Shown: positions 36,674-46,456 of the stretch, piece after piece | Numbering within the stretch: position 1 is the stretch's first letter | How the letters are laid out: each line of letters begins with the position of its first letter | Assembly: GCF_003075035.1 (NCBI RefSeq) | Contig: NZ_QCZE01000001.1 | Location: forward strand, 692,187-756,186 | Source of the DNA: Zobellella maritima | Lineage (GTDB): Bacteria > Pseudomonadota > Gammaproteobacteria > Enterobacterales > Aeromonadaceae | Length of the DNA: 64,000 bases | Direction of reading: 5' to 3' | Translations under genes and position numbers: made by a program | Notes under the pieces: model-generated | The model's input: the letters and a program-made list of their open reading frames with translations, nothing else | Database searches by the model: none | What the model was told of the DNA's origin: nothing

Positions 36674-37789
36674 TCAACGAATCTGGTTAAGCAGGGTGGC
36701 GCCTTGTACTACCACGCGCTGCTGTTCCCGCAGGCCGGTCACGACTACCTGCTCACCATCCAGGGGCTGGACCTGGACTGGTTCGGCCACAAAATATTCG
36801 GGGTCAACATGCAGCCAGACTACCGATTCATTGGCCGCATTCTTGACGATGGCGGAAGCCGGGAGTGGCATGCCGCGCAGGGTCTGATCGGTCTGGGCGA
36901 CGATGGTAAGCAACTGCCCGAGCACCAGATCTTGTGCATCTTGCGCTCGGAAAAGCAGGGGAAGCGCACCTTCACGCAGGGCTTTGCCACTGCCGATATA
37001 GGTCAGTGGTGTGGTGTCGTTGGGGATACTGGCTGAAACAATCCGGTTGGCGACCTTGGGGTCGTAGACCTGAGCTTCGATCAGCAACCGGGCCGGGTCG
37101 ACGACTTCAAATACGATTTCCTTACTTTCCACCACCTGTCCGTTCACCACCGAGCTGGAGGCAATCACCCCATCGATGGGCGACAACAGCAATTCGGGTT
37201 TGATCACCCCTTGCTTCAATGCCTTTATCTGGGCGGTAAGTCCGGCCAGCTCGGCTTCGGCGGCATCTATTTCCTTACGGGGCACCACGGTCGATAGGTT
37301 GCGCAAGCGCCCCAGTTCTTTTTCGGCCAGCTGGCGGCGTACTTCCCAGTCTGCAATCTGGGCGGCCTGGGTCGCCAGATCGAAGGTCGAGACCGCAGGC
37401 ATGACCTGGGCCAGTATCTCTCCCTTGGCGACTTTCTGGCCCAGCAGTGGTAGCCCGGAAGGGCCGGCCATCAACCTTCCCGCCTGTAGCGGCTGTACCC
37501 GGCCACTGGCATTGGGATCCATCACCACATGTCCGTTAAGCATCACGGTTCGCGCTACCTGCTGCTCCTCCGGTACCAGGGTCCGCAACGCCAACCGGCG
37601 CTGGGTTTCCTTGGGCAGGAATACACGACCATCGGGCAGACGCCGGGGCTTGTCGCTGGTGAGCAGGGTGCTGTTGCTGCCGGCAGGCTCGGCATGACTT
37701 ACATCACCGTGATCTTCGTCGCCGTGGGCCTGTACCAGCAGGGGTGACAACAGCAACGCTAAACTGAACATCGGGATCAGTATCTTCAT
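36674..37789 (-). CDS. RND efflux periplasmic adaptor (membrane fusion protein)
   Basis: A 371-residue adaptor of the CusB/CzcB type that links the RND pump to an outer-membrane channel. It has a signal peptide ([21 protein letters not shown]) and a His/Asp-rich start to the mature chain ([14 protein letters not shown]) likely to bind metal. A barrel-sandwich domain ([20 protein letters not shown], then [15 protein letters not shown]) flanks a helical hairpin, and a beta-barrel domain follows. It is the second gene of a four-gene operon. Confidence 0.85.
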   Translation of the reverse strand: MKILIPMFSLALLLSPLLVQAHGDEDHGDVSHAEPAGSNSTLLTSDKPRRLPDGRVFLPKETQRRLALRTLVPEEQQVARTVMLNGHVVMDPNASGRVQPLQAGRLMAGPSGLPLLGQKVAKGEILAQVMPAVSTFDLATQAAQIADWEVRRQLAEKELGRLRNLSTVVPRKEIDAAEAELAGLTAQIKALKQGVIKPELLLSPIDGVIASSSVVNGQVVESKEIVFEVVDPARLLIEAQVYDPKVANRIVSASIPNDTTPLTYIGSGKALREGALPLLFRAQDAQDLVLGQLLTIVAQTDQTLRGMPLPASAIVKNAANESVVWLHVDPEYFVAEPVQVQPLDGEQVVVTGLREQQRVVVQGATLLNQIR

Positions 37790-37796
37790 GGTGTGA

Positions 37797-38345
37797 TTAT
37801 TTCCGGGCAGATGGGTACAAGCGACGTAACAGTAGGTACAGCAACAGTAGAATGATGACAGTGCCGGCGACCATCAGGGCAAGCATCGGCATCGGGTGTT
37901 CAGGTACCGTGGTGGCAGGTGGCGCGCTGATGTCCAGCGTGGTGGCCAGCAGATCAAGATCGTCCTGGGTACTGATGGTAAACATCAGTTCATACTGACC
38001 GGGGGAGGTGACAAAGGGGGCTTCGACCCTGTAGGTGCCTGCACTCAACTCGGTGGCCTCGACCTGCCAATTCCCGCTTTCCAGCTCAAGGGTTGCGCCG
38101 GTGACCGGTGCATTATCCTGCCACCGATCCAGATAAATAATGAGGTGTGTCTCGTCCGGTATGGCCACCAGTTCAAACAGCTCACTGTGGGCGGACGCCC
38201 GGGGTGAGGTGATGGCGGCTGCGGTCCGCTCCGGAGCAGCATGATCATGTCCTTCATGGGCATGCAGGGGAGCGGCTACGGATATCAGGGCGCAGAGATA
38301 CAAGGCACGTCCTGCGAGGCGTTTTAAACGAATGGCGGATAACAC
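37797..38345 (-). CDS. His-rich periplasmic/membrane-anchored protein, unknown family
   Basis: A 182-residue protein with an N-terminal signal (LYLCALISVAAPLHA), a His-rich mature start (HEGHDHAAP), a domain of about 110 residues that resembles a beta-sandwich (ATLELESGNWQVEATEL, YRVEAPFVTSPGQYELMF), and a C-terminal transmembrane helix (MLALMVAGTVIILLLLYLLL). It heads the efflux operon, 8 nt before the adaptor gene. A plausible role is presenting metal to the pump; I do not recognise a named family. Confidence 0.6.
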   Translation of the reverse strand: MLSAIRLKRLAGRALYLCALISVAAPLHAHEGHDHAAPERTAAAITSPRASAHSELFELVAIPDETHLIIYLDRWQDNAPVTGATLELESGNWQVEATELSAGTYRVEAPFVTSPGQYELMFTISTQDDLDLLATTLDISAPPATTVPEHPMPMLALMVAGTVIILLLLYLLLRRLYPSARK

Positions 38346-38460
38346 TCAAATAACTCCCTTGGTTCATGCGGTCATGACGGATTCTGAGTACCGCGATTGT
38401 TTCCGGATGCGGTGGCCATGGTGGGCGAGGGGAGCATACCCGAGGGCGAGGCAACATAAA

Positions 38461-38478
38461 AATGACAAATCTGTAATG
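38461..38478. promoter_or_regulatory. CusR/CopR-type box
   Basis: AATGACAAATCTGTAATG matches the half-symmetric copper response box (consensus AAAATGACAA-NN-TTGTCATTTT). It lies between the divergent efflux operon (start 38345) and the Met-rich protein gene (start 38572). The same element recurs at 39812-39828. Confidence 0.6.
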
Positions 38479-38571
38479 AAGCGTTGTCGCTGTTCTGGCC
38501 AACTAGACTGAACATTGCAGCTACCGGAGATAGCTTCGGGTTCTATCCGGATGGTATATAGGGAAAATATC

Positions 38572-38982
38572 ATGAAAAAATTGGTCAGGATGTTGATGGT
38601 CACCGCTGTCATGGCAGGTCCAGTGCTTGCCGACAGTCATCAGTCGCAGACAGGGTCACACCGACACGGCGCTATGATGGGCATGATGAACCAGGAACAG
38701 ATGCAGACCATGCATCAGCATATGGAAGAAATGCAGGCTTTAATGGCAGAAATAAATCAGGAAAGCGATCCCGAAAAGCGCAGGACATTGATGCAGACCC
38801 ATAGGCAGAGCATGCGGGAAGGAATGCAGATGATGAAAGGTCAGGGAGGTATGGTGCCGGGTCGCAAAGGGATGTCACCCATGGACATGGAAGAGCGTAT
38901 GGGCATGATGGAGCAGCGTATGAACATGATGCACATGATGATGGAGCAGATGATGGATCATGATGTGGCGGAGGAAAGGTAA
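38572..38982 (+). CDS. Met/His-rich periplasmic protein, probable copper binder
   Basis: A 136-residue protein with signal peptide MKKLVRMLMVTAVMAGPVLA. The mature part is extraordinarily rich in Met, with Gln, Glu and His (HGAMMGMMNQEQMQTMHQHM; later MEERMGMMEQRMNMMHMMM). Methionine clusters bind Cu(I) and Ag(I), so a periplasmic copper chaperone or sponge is likely. It has no cysteine. ATG 38572 has AGGGAAA upstream. A copper-type box lies 95 bp before the start. Confidence 0.75.
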   Translation: MKKLVRMLMVTAVMAGPVLADSHQSQTGSHRHGAMMGMMNQEQMQTMHQHMEEMQALMAEINQESDPEKRRTLMQTHRQSMREGMQMMKGQGGMVPGRKGMSPMDMEERMGMMEQRMNMMHMMMEQMMDHDVAEER

Positions 38983-39030
38983 GCACGGTTTCCTCCGACA
39001 GAACAGTAAGGTGTTGCTGATACGCAGCGG

Positions 39031-39714
39031 CTAGCCGTGATTCGGCAGGTCCAGGGTATATCCCATGCCGCGCACGGTTTGGATCAACTTTGGCTCAAAA
39101 TCGTCATCAATTTTAGCCCGTAAACGGCGGATGGCCACATCGATGACATTGGTATCACTGTCGAAGTTCATGTCCCACACCAGGGATGCGATCAGGGAGC
39201 GGGGCAGCACTTCTCCCTGCCTGCGCACCATCAGCTCAAGCAGGGCGAATTCTTTATTGGTCAGGGTGATGCGTTTACCCGCCCGGATTGCCCGGCGCTT
39301 GGTCAACTCCAGAGTCAGGTCGGCAACATGTAGACAGTCTTTCAAGGTCGATGCAGCTCCCCTGCGCAGCAGGCTGCGTACCCGGGCCAGTAATTCCGAA
39401 AAGGCGAACGGCTTGACCAGATAGTCATCCGCGCCCAGTTCCAGGCCTTTGACCCTGTCTTCGACGCTGTCGCGAGCGGTTAAAAACAGCACGGGCATCT
39501 GCTTATCTTCGTTCCTCAATGACTGAAGGAGTTGCCAGCCATCCATGTCCGGCAGCATCACATCCAGAATGATGAGATCGTAGGGCTCGTTCATTGCCTG
39601 ATACCGACCATCCGTTCCATTGCGTGCCAGGTCAACCACAAAACCGGCTTCGTTCAGGCCACGTTGCAGGTAATCGCCGGTCTTGATTTCATCTTCGATA
39701 ATCAGAAGTTTCAT
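39031..39714 (-). CDS. copR: CusR/CopR-type heavy-metal response regulator
   Basis: A 227-residue OmpR-family regulator, the exact length of E. coli CusR. The receiver has the acidic pocket ([14 protein letters not shown]) and phospho-acceptor Asp51 in [13 protein letters not shown]. The C-terminal winged helix includes [20 protein letters not shown] and [22 protein letters not shown] 39714 ([13 protein letters not shown]) fits homologues; the upstream in-frame ATG at 39804 overlaps the copper box. The kinase gene normally found next to it is 1.2 kb away, beyond two oppositely oriented genes. Confidence 0.9.
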   Translation of the reverse strand: MKLLIIEDEIKTGDYLQRGLNEAGFVVDLARNGTDGRYQAMNEPYDLIILDVMLPDMDGWQLLQSLRNEDKQMPVLFLTARDSVEDRVKGLELGADDYLVKPFAFSELLARVRSLLRRGAASTLKDCLHVADLTLELTKRRAIRAGKRITLTNKEFALLELMVRRQGEVLPRSLIASLVWDMNFDSDTNVIDVAIRRLRAKIDDDFEPKLIQTVRGMGYTLDLPNHG

Positions 39715-39811
39715 GTGAGTTCGTGTTGTGCTTGCTCGGATAGCTGACAGCCTATCAGAAAAAATAGGGGAGACCAGCAGCAGCCACGGAACCCAGGCTG
39801 CCACACCCTAC

Positions 39812-39828
39812 ATGACAAATTTGTAATG
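39812..39828. promoter_or_regulatory. CusR/CopR-type box between copR and the cupredoxin gene
   Basis: ATGACAAATTTGTAATG is nearly identical to the element at 38461. It lies 98 bp upstream of copR and 96 bp upstream of the cupredoxin gene, placed to control both divergent genes. Confidence 0.65.
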
Positions 39829-39923
39829 GATGAGTCATCTACGAGACAGCGGCTAACCGGTATGCTGTCTGTTTCTGGTACTAATCCGTTATTGCAAAGG
39901 CAAATTCATACCAAGGTAAAAAC

Positions 39924-40409
39924 ATGAAAAAGACATTATCGGTTTTAATGCTGTCTTTGTTACCCGGCCTGGCGATGGCTGCGGGTGAACACGGTGGCCA
40001 CCAAGGCCATGATATGGCAGCCATGCAGCAGGATATGCACGGCATAGGTCGGCCCGGCAGTTCTGCCGAGGTCAGCCGCACCATCGAAGTGGTGATGAGC
40101 GATGATATGCGTTTTTCACCTGAACAAATCGAGGTGAAAGCGGGTGAAACCGTGCGACTGTTCATCAAAAACCCGGGCAAGCTGTCCCATGAGCTGGTGA
40201 TTGGCAACCTTTCATCGTTGCAGGAACACGCCGAGATGATGCGCCAGATGCCGGATATGCAGCACGCCGAGCCCAATATGATCAGCCTGCAACCGGGCCA
40301 GAAAGGCGGCCTGGTCTGGCAGTTTGATCAGGCCGGCACCATCGACTTTGCCTGCCTGATCCCCGGCCATATGGAGGCGGGCATGCAGGGCCGGATACAG
40401 GTGATGTAA
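39924..40409 (+). CDS. cupredoxin-domain copper-binding periplasmic protein
   Basis: A 161-residue protein with signal peptide (MKKTLSVLMLSLLPGLAMA), a His/Met-rich linker (EHGGHQGHDMAAMQQDMHG) and a plastocyanin-like cupredoxin domain. Candidate type-1 copper ligands are His in LSHELVIG and Cys, His, Met in FACLIPGHMEAGM. Such proteins are found in copper-tolerance loci (CopI type). A Cu box lies upstream and a strong terminator immediately follows. Confidence 0.82.
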   Translation: MKKTLSVLMLSLLPGLAMAAGEHGGHQGHDMAAMQQDMHGIGRPGSSAEVSRTIEVVMSDDMRFSPEQIEVKAGETVRLFIKNPGKLSHELVIGNLSSLQEHAEMMRQMPDMQHAEPNMISLQPGQKGGLVWQFDQAGTIDFACLIPGHMEAGMQGRIQVM

Positions 40410-40416
40410 AGGATGA

Positions 40417-40447
40417 TGGCATGGGTAGGCTCCCATGCCACTTTTTT
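40417..40447 (+). terminator. intrinsic terminator after the cupredoxin gene
   Basis: TGGCATGGG (40417-40425) and CCCATGCCA (40432-40440) form a 9-bp stem followed by CTTTTTT. It lies 7 nt after the cupredoxin stop and separates it from the cytochrome gene. Confidence 0.88.
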
Positions 40448-40477
40448 AGTCAGCCGAGCAAGAAGGTAAGTAACGCC

Positions 40478-40873
40478 GTGCACAAAACATCAAAGGCTCA
40501 CCGCTGGTGGTTATGGGGTACAGGAATTGTGATATTGGCCGCGATCGCCATGGTGGGCAGCCATTTTCTGCCGGGTGACTTGTCCGCCGGAACCGAGCAA
40601 ATACAGCAGGGCAAGCTGGCTTATAAGGATAACTGCGCCAGCTGTCATGGTGCAGACTTAAAAGGCACTCGCCAGGGACCACCGTTTATTCACAAGGTGT
40701 ATGAGCCATCCCATCATGGCGATGAAGCCTTTTACCGGGCAGCCGCCAACGGGGTACGCGCCCATCATTGGCGCTTTGGGGACATGCCACCGGTACCCGG
40801 CGTCACCCGCGAAGAAGTCGGCGACATCATTGCCTACATCCGTGAACAGCAGCGGCAACACGGCATCGAGTAA
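40478..40873 (+). CDS. membrane-anchored monoheme cytochrome c
   Basis: A 131-residue class I cytochrome c with an N-terminal membrane anchor (WLWGTGIVILAAIAMVGSHFL) and heme motif CASCHG; the distal Met is likely within FGDMPPVPG. The start is GTG at 40478, with AAGGTAAG 7 nt upstream. An in-frame ATG at 40421 sits inside the preceding terminator stem and is rejected. It may transfer electrons to or from the cupredoxin, but its partner is not determined. It converges on the sensor kinase gene with 4 nt between stops. Confidence 0.82.
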   Translation: MHKTSKAHRWWLWGTGIVILAAIAMVGSHFLPGDLSAGTEQIQQGKLAYKDNCASCHGADLKGTRQGPPFIHKVYEPSHHGDEAFYRAAANGVRAHHWRFGDMPPVPGVTREEVGDIIAYIREQQRQHGIE

Positions 40874-40877
40874 GCCG

Positions 40878-42353
40878 CTATTCGATAGTAGTTAACGGGC
40901 CTGTGCGGGCAAAATGGGCCGTAAAACAGGTTTCCTGTTTATTGGAGTGCACCGACAGGCTACCGTCGTGGGCATCGATAATCGCCTTGGCGATAGCCAG
41001 GCCAAGCCCGGTGCCCTCGGTGACCGACTGACGGGCACTGTCTGCTCGGTAAAAACGATCGAACAGCCGAGGCCACTGTTCGGGTGGAATGGCCGGGCCT
41101 GGATTGGCGACCTTAACGGTGGTGCCCTTGCTGTCACTACAGACAGAAATGTGCACTTCGCCTTGCGTCGGTGTATAGCGAATGGCATTGGTCAGCAGGT
41201 TGCTGAATGCCCTTTGCAGCATGGATCTGTCACCCAGCAGGTTGGCGCTGCCTTGCCGTTGTAACCGTACCTGCTTTTCACTGGCGAGCGGCTCGAAAAA
41301 CTCAAGCAATTCGTCCAGTTCATCGGCCAGTTCAAGTGGCTCACGCTGCATGGCCAGCTGGCCCTGCTCCGATTTGGCCAGAAACAGCATTTCACCAATC
41401 ATTCTCGCCAGTCGCTCGGCTGTTTCCAGATTGGCATAAAGCACTTCCTTATAGTCCTCGGCATCTCGTGGCTGTGCCAGCGCCACCTGAGTTTGCATCA
41501 TCAGGCTGTTCACCGGTGTACGCAGCTCGTGGGCAATATCGGAAGAGAACTCTGACAGCCGCTGAAATGACGCCTCCAGGCGGTCAAGCATGGTATTGAA
41601 TGCCTTGATTGGGGCGTAGAGCTCGGAGGGAGCATGATCCAGTGACAAGCGCTGGTTGAGTTGACTGGCGGTTACGTTTTTGGAGACCGATGTCAATTCA
41701 CGCAGCGGCTTCAATCCTATCCGGGAGGCAATCCACCCGAGAAAGAGTGAAATTAAGCCGATACCCAGGGTAAACCAATACAGCCCATTTTTTATTTCAT
41801 TGATAAAATGCTGGTGATAGCTGGTATCTATGGTGGCACGCACAAGAAAATACGGGGGGAGGTCGGCCTGCTTCCCGGTACCTTCCGGCACCCACTGCTC
41901 CGTTATACTGCGAAAAACGGTGCCCCTTTCACTCCAGTTTTCAATGCTTCCCGGAGCTAGCCCCCATCCGCCATTCCCCGATGCCATGCCGGGTTGTGCC
42001 GAACCAGGCGGGTGAATATCGGCCAACACCTGGCTTTGTGGATCCAGGATAAGAATATAGAGGCTGTGGTGCCCCAGAAGGGCATCATTAAGCTGATGAT
42101 TCAGGGATGACCAGTCCTGTGCTCCGGACTCGATATGTGCCGACAGGAAGTTTGTGGCCAGTTGCAGCTTGCCGGTGATCTCCGTGTCGTCCTGCTTATC
42201 GAAATGGTGACCCAGGGCATGTAACAGCAGTACGCTGACCAGTATCCAGATGCCGAGCATGGTGAGCCCAAACACAATGCTTAAGCGGGCGGTCAGGGAT
42301 AGTAAACCTTTCACTCTGGGGAGCGCTCCTGAGCTGATAGTGTCATCTTGCAT
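40878..42353 (-). CDS. copS: heavy-metal-type sensor histidine kinase (CusS-like)
   Basis: A 491-residue inner-membrane kinase: TM1 (LSIVFGLTMLGIWILVSVLLL), a periplasmic sensor of about 140 residues, TM2 (GLYWFTLGIGLISLFLGWIA), HAMP, HisKA with the phospho-His in FSSDIAHELRTPVNS, and a HATPase domain (NLLTNAIRYTPTQGE, GTGLGLAIAKAIID). This layout matches CusS/CopS. It is not beside copR. Instead it follows merR on the same strand and overlaps its 3' end by 11 nt if ATG 42353 is the start (an ATG at 42383 is also possible). Partnership with CopR at 39031 is inferred. Confidence 0.85.
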   Translation of the reverse strand: MQDDTISSGALPRVKGLLSLTARLSIVFGLTMLGIWILVSVLLLHALGHHFDKQDDTEITGKLQLATNFLSAHIESGAQDWSSLNHQLNDALLGHHSLYILILDPQSQVLADIHPPGSAQPGMASGNGGWGLAPGSIENWSERGTVFRSITEQWVPEGTGKQADLPPYFLVRATIDTSYHQHFINEIKNGLYWFTLGIGLISLFLGWIASRIGLKPLRELTSVSKNVTASQLNQRLSLDHAPSELYAPIKAFNTMLDRLEASFQRLSEFSSDIAHELRTPVNSLMMQTQVALAQPRDAEDYKEVLYANLETAERLARMIGEMLFLAKSEQGQLAMQREPLELADELDELLEFFEPLASEKQVRLQRQGSANLLGDRSMLQRAFSNLLTNAIRYTPTQGEVHISVCSDSKGTTVKVANPGPAIPPEQWPRLFDRFYRADSARQSVTEGTGLGLAIAKAIIDAHDGSLSVHSNKQETCFTAHFARTGPLTTIE

Positions 42354-42783
42354 TGCCATCCGGTTGTGTCCCAAGTCCATCATATATAGAAAAGATCAGC
42401 GGACAACTGACGTCTCCCTCCTGGATACAACATTCCTTAACCAGCTCACCCAGTACCTTCTCAATCTGTTGAAGGCTCTGGATTTTGGCGCGCACTTTGG
42501 CCAACTGCCGTTCGCCCAGTTTCCTGGCGTCATCACAATGAGTGCCATCCTCCAGTTTTAACAGGCCAGCAATTTCATCGAGACTGAAACCCAGCCACTG
42601 AGCCGTGCGGATAAACCGAAGACGCGTCAGAACAGTCGTTTCATAGCGGCGTATGCCGCCAGGAGGCTTGTCAGGTTCTGGTACCAACCCTCGCCGCTGG
42701 TAGTAGCGGATAGTCTCCACATTCATGTCCGCCGCCCTGGCCAGCTTGCCGATGGTCATTGAAGACCTTTGTGTTCCCGACAT
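42343..42783 (-). CDS. merR: mercury-responsive regulator MerR
   Basis: MerR represses the mer promoter and, with Hg(II) bound, untwists it for transcription. The 146-residue protein has the N-terminal helix-turn-helix (IGKLARAADMNVETIRYYQRRG) and the three Hg(II)-binding cysteines, Cys83, Cys118 and Cys127, equivalent to Tn501 Cys82, Cys117 and Cys126. One further Cys119 adjoins. It is divergent from merF-merA. Its 3' end overlaps the sensor kinase gene, so the two are probably co-transcribed, an unusual arrangement. Confidence 0.94.
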   Translation of the reverse strand: MSGTQRSSMTIGKLARAADMNVETIRYYQRRGLVPEPDKPPGGIRRYETTVLTRLRFIRTAQWLGFSLDEIAGLLKLEDGTHCDDARKLGERQLAKVRAKIQSLQQIEKVLGELVKECCIQEGDVSCPLIFSIYDGLGTQPDGNAR

Positions 42784-42788
42784 GACAC

Positions 42789-42819
42789 TTGACTCCGTAG
42801 TTGGCTACGGAAGTAAGGT
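42789..42819 (+). promoter_or_regulatory. mer operator-promoter
   Basis: TTGACT (42789-42794) and TAAGGT (42814-42819) are 19 bp apart, the lengthened spacer characteristic of MerR-controlled promoters. Between them lies the dyad CCGTAG-TTGG-CTACGG (42795-42810), the MerR operator. It drives merF-merA rightward. Confidence 0.92.
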
Positions 42820-42852
42820 TGACATAATTAGCTGGTTAACAAAAGGAGGCTG

Positions 42853-42929
42853 GTGTTGATACCCCGAAGGAGAAAAGCGATTTGGGCCACGACCAACGCC
42901 GGTTATCCATCTACCCGTAAGGAGGAAAC

Positions 42930-42933
<4 letters not shown>
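42853..42933 (+). CDS. candidate 26-codon leader ORF coupled to merF
   Basis: AAAGGAGG at 42842-42849 precedes GTG (42853) or TTG (42856), which open a frame of 26 codons rich in Arg, Lys and Thr. It ends in TGA overlapping the merF start codon as ATGA. It stands where merT and merP normally lie but shows no resemblance to them. It could be a leader peptide coupling translation to merF, a scar of a deletion, or chance. Confidence 0.35.
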
Positions 42934-44578
<1,645 letters not shown>

Positions 44579-44848
44579 AAAAGCATGAGGGTGCCATCAC
44601 GGGGATCATGCTGCTGTGAGTGACGGGCTCATTTGGTATGAAGCCAGAGGGGCGGCGGGTTGTTGATGTATTCGATGTCGGCCCGGCATCTGGATAGCGA
44701 GCATGTCAGATACCCGTCCTCAGCAAGTTGGCAAGCTATGTTGCAATGAAGGACCACTTGGCAAGAATTGATAAAAAACTATTTTAAATCAATAGGGTAG
44801 TCTGGCTTGGTGAGTGATTAATGATGTATTGGTCTGATCGCATTGAGC
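44579..44848. other. right end of the island, no gene supported
   Basis: About 270 bp between merA and the right 32-bp repeat. No coding frame, integrase remnant or long repeat is recognised. An AT-rich stretch lies at 44765-44800. No hairpin terminator is apparent just after merA. Confidence 0.5.
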
Positions 44849-44880
44849 CAACCCAGGCTGACAAAACCGATGCGGGGGAC
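44849..44880 (+). repeat. 32-bp direct repeat, right end of the metal island
   Basis: Exact copy of 32903-32934 in the same orientation (attR-like). It overlaps the duplicated start of rimO described at 44849-44886. Confidence 0.85.
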
Positions 44881-44886
44881 AGACAT
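44849..44886 (-). pseudogene. displaced 5' fragment of rimO
   Basis: On the minus strand ATG (44884-44886) and TCT lead in frame into the repeat, giving [12 protein letters not shown], the correct RimO N-terminus. After the repeat the frame becomes unrelated and stops within about ten codons. A TAGAAT -10-like element lies upstream at 44935-44940 on the minus strand. This is most simply the original rimO start, cut off from the body of the gene by the island. Confidence 0.75.
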
Positions 44887-44978
44887 ACTCACGTGGCGTA
44901 ACTCACTTCAAGGGGACAAATAAAAAGAGGGCGCATTCTACACCCAAACGGGTTGTACAAAAAAAAGGCATCAACAAA

Positions 44979-45002
44979 AACACCCCGGTGAGCCGGGGTG
45001 TT
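44979..45002. terminator. terminator of sodB
   Basis: AACACCCCGG (44979-44988) and CCGGGGTGTT (44993-45002) form a 10-bp stem with a 4-nt loop. Read leftward it is followed by TTTTG, and read rightward by TTTTA. Confidence 0.88.
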
Positions 45003-45018
45003 TTTAGCTAACGAGAAC

Positions 45019-45600
45019 TTATTTGGCGAAGTTTTCTGCCACGAAGTCCCAGTTTACCAGTGCCCAGAAGGCTTTGACATAATCGGGGCGCACGTTGCGG
45101 TAGTCGATGTAGTAGGCGTGTTCCCACACATCACAGGTCAGCAGCGGAGCGGCGCCTTCGGTCAGCGGGCAGCCGGCGTTGGAGGTGTTGGCGATGGCGA
45201 CGGAACCATCGGCCTTCTTCACCAGCCAGGTCCAGCCGGAACCGAAGTTGGTCACGCAGGACTTGGTGAATTCTTCTTTAAAGGCATCGAAAGAGCCGAA
45301 AGCGGCCTTGATGGCATCGGCCAGGGCACCAGTGGGCTCGCCGCCGCCGTTGGGAGACAGGCAGTTCCAGTAGAAGGTGTGGTTCCATACCTGGGCGGCG
45401 TTGTTGAAGATGCCACCGCTGGAGGTCTTGATGATGTCCTCCAGGGACTTGCCTTCGAACTCGGTGCCGGGAACCAGGTTATTCAGATTGACCACATAGG
45501 TGTTGTGGTGTTTGCCGTAGTGATATTCTAGAGTTTCCTGGGAGATATGGGGTTCCAGGGCGTTTTTCGCATAAGGCAGAGCGGGAAGTTCAAATGCCAT
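45019..45600 (-). CDS. sodB: superoxide dismutase [Fe]
   Basis: SodB dismutates cytoplasmic superoxide to oxygen and hydrogen peroxide. The 193-residue protein has metal ligands His27 ([13 protein letters not shown]), His in WNHTFYW, and Asp and His in [11 protein letters not shown]. Gln in NNAAQVWNH is the pattern of the iron rather than the manganese enzyme. ATG 45600 ([13 protein letters not shown]) has GGAGAA upstream. Before the island arrived, it probably lay directly upstream of rimO in the same orientation. Confidence 0.95.
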   Translation of the reverse strand: MAFELPALPYAKNALEPHISQETLEYHYGKHHNTYVVNLNNLVPGTEFEGKSLEDIIKTSSGGIFNNAAQVWNHTFYWNCLSPNGGGEPTGALADAIKAAFGSFDAFKEEFTKSCVTNFGSGWTWLVKKADGSVAIANTSNAGCPLTEGAAPLLTCDVWEHAYYIDYRNVRPDYVKAFWALVNWDFVAENFAK

Positions 45601-45829
45601 TTTTATTTTCTCCATTTTAGTATGCCAACCGGGGTCGGCTCGAGACATTGCTGACTTTCTTTTCTTGCGGAAGGTAAAACATCCGTGCTTTCAGAATAGC
45701 GGCACATTGCTGAAAGGATTGTAACAGCTTGCCAGACGGCTAAACAACAACAGCTTTTGTAGGGAATAGCCGGGCCGCGCTGACCCGCAATTAATTGCCA
45801 AGCAGATACCAATTTATAATGACCAAGGC

Positions 45830-45857
45830 TTGTGACCGACCGGAGATCCAGTAGAAT
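45830..45857 (+). promoter_or_regulatory. putative grxD promoter
   Basis: TTGTGA (45830-45835) and TAGAAT (45852-45857) are separated by 16 bp and end 33 bp before grxD. Confidence 0.5.
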
Positions 45858-45890
45858 AGATTTTTTAACAACAAGCCGTCCGAGGTAGTC

Positions 45891-46229
45891 ATGGACACCA
45901 TTGAAAAAATCAAGACTCAGATCAGCGAAAACCCGATCCTGTTATATATGAAAGGTTCTCCCAAGTTTCCCAGCTGCGGTTTTTCCGCCCAGGCCTCCCA
46001 GGCGCTGATGAACTGCGGTGAGCCCTTTGCCTATGTAGACATCCTGCAGAACCCGGATATCCGTGCCGAGCTGCCCAAATACGCCAACTGGCCAACCTTC
46101 CCCCAACTGTGGGTTGACGGTGAGCTGATCGGTGGTTGTGACATCATCCTGGAAATGTTCCAGCAGGGTGAGCTGAAGGCCCTGATCGACGAAACGGCCG
46201 CGAAATACCCGAAAAAAGACGAAGCTTAA
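45891..46229 (+). CDS. grxD: monothiol glutaredoxin GrxD
   Basis: A 112-residue monothiol glutaredoxin, which binds a glutathione-ligated 2Fe-2S cluster and works in iron-sulfur trafficking. The active-site CGFS begins at Cys29 (FPSCGFSAQA). Other family motifs are NWPTFPQLWVDGELIGGCDII. Length equals E. coli GrxD (115). It stands alone with its own promoter. Confidence 0.95.
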   Translation: MDTIEKIKTQISENPILLYMKGSPKFPSCGFSAQASQALMNCGEPFAYVDILQNPDIRAELPKYANWPTFPQLWVDGELIGGCDIILEMFQQGELKALIDETAAKYPKKDEA

Positions 46230-46456
46230 CCGCCCGTCTCCAGATCCGGTCGGTCGACTCCCGAGTTGGCCGACCCGCGCCCGTCCTGGTGGTCTGAATC
46301 CCCGGCACTAGCTGCTGCTTTCCCGTGTCTCATCTGTTTTCCTGTGATAAGTTCGCGTCCTGCACTCAAGGTCATAGATACCATGGCTGTACGCTATGAG
46401 CCCTATGAAGCCGATACGGGCGCCGTGCTGCCCGCAGCAACACACAGGAACCAATA

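Noticed and set aside
40421-40477. N-terminal extension of the cytochrome c gene starting at ATG 40421
   Set aside because: The ATG lies inside the intrinsic terminator of the preceding gene, and GTG 40478 has a proper ribosome site.
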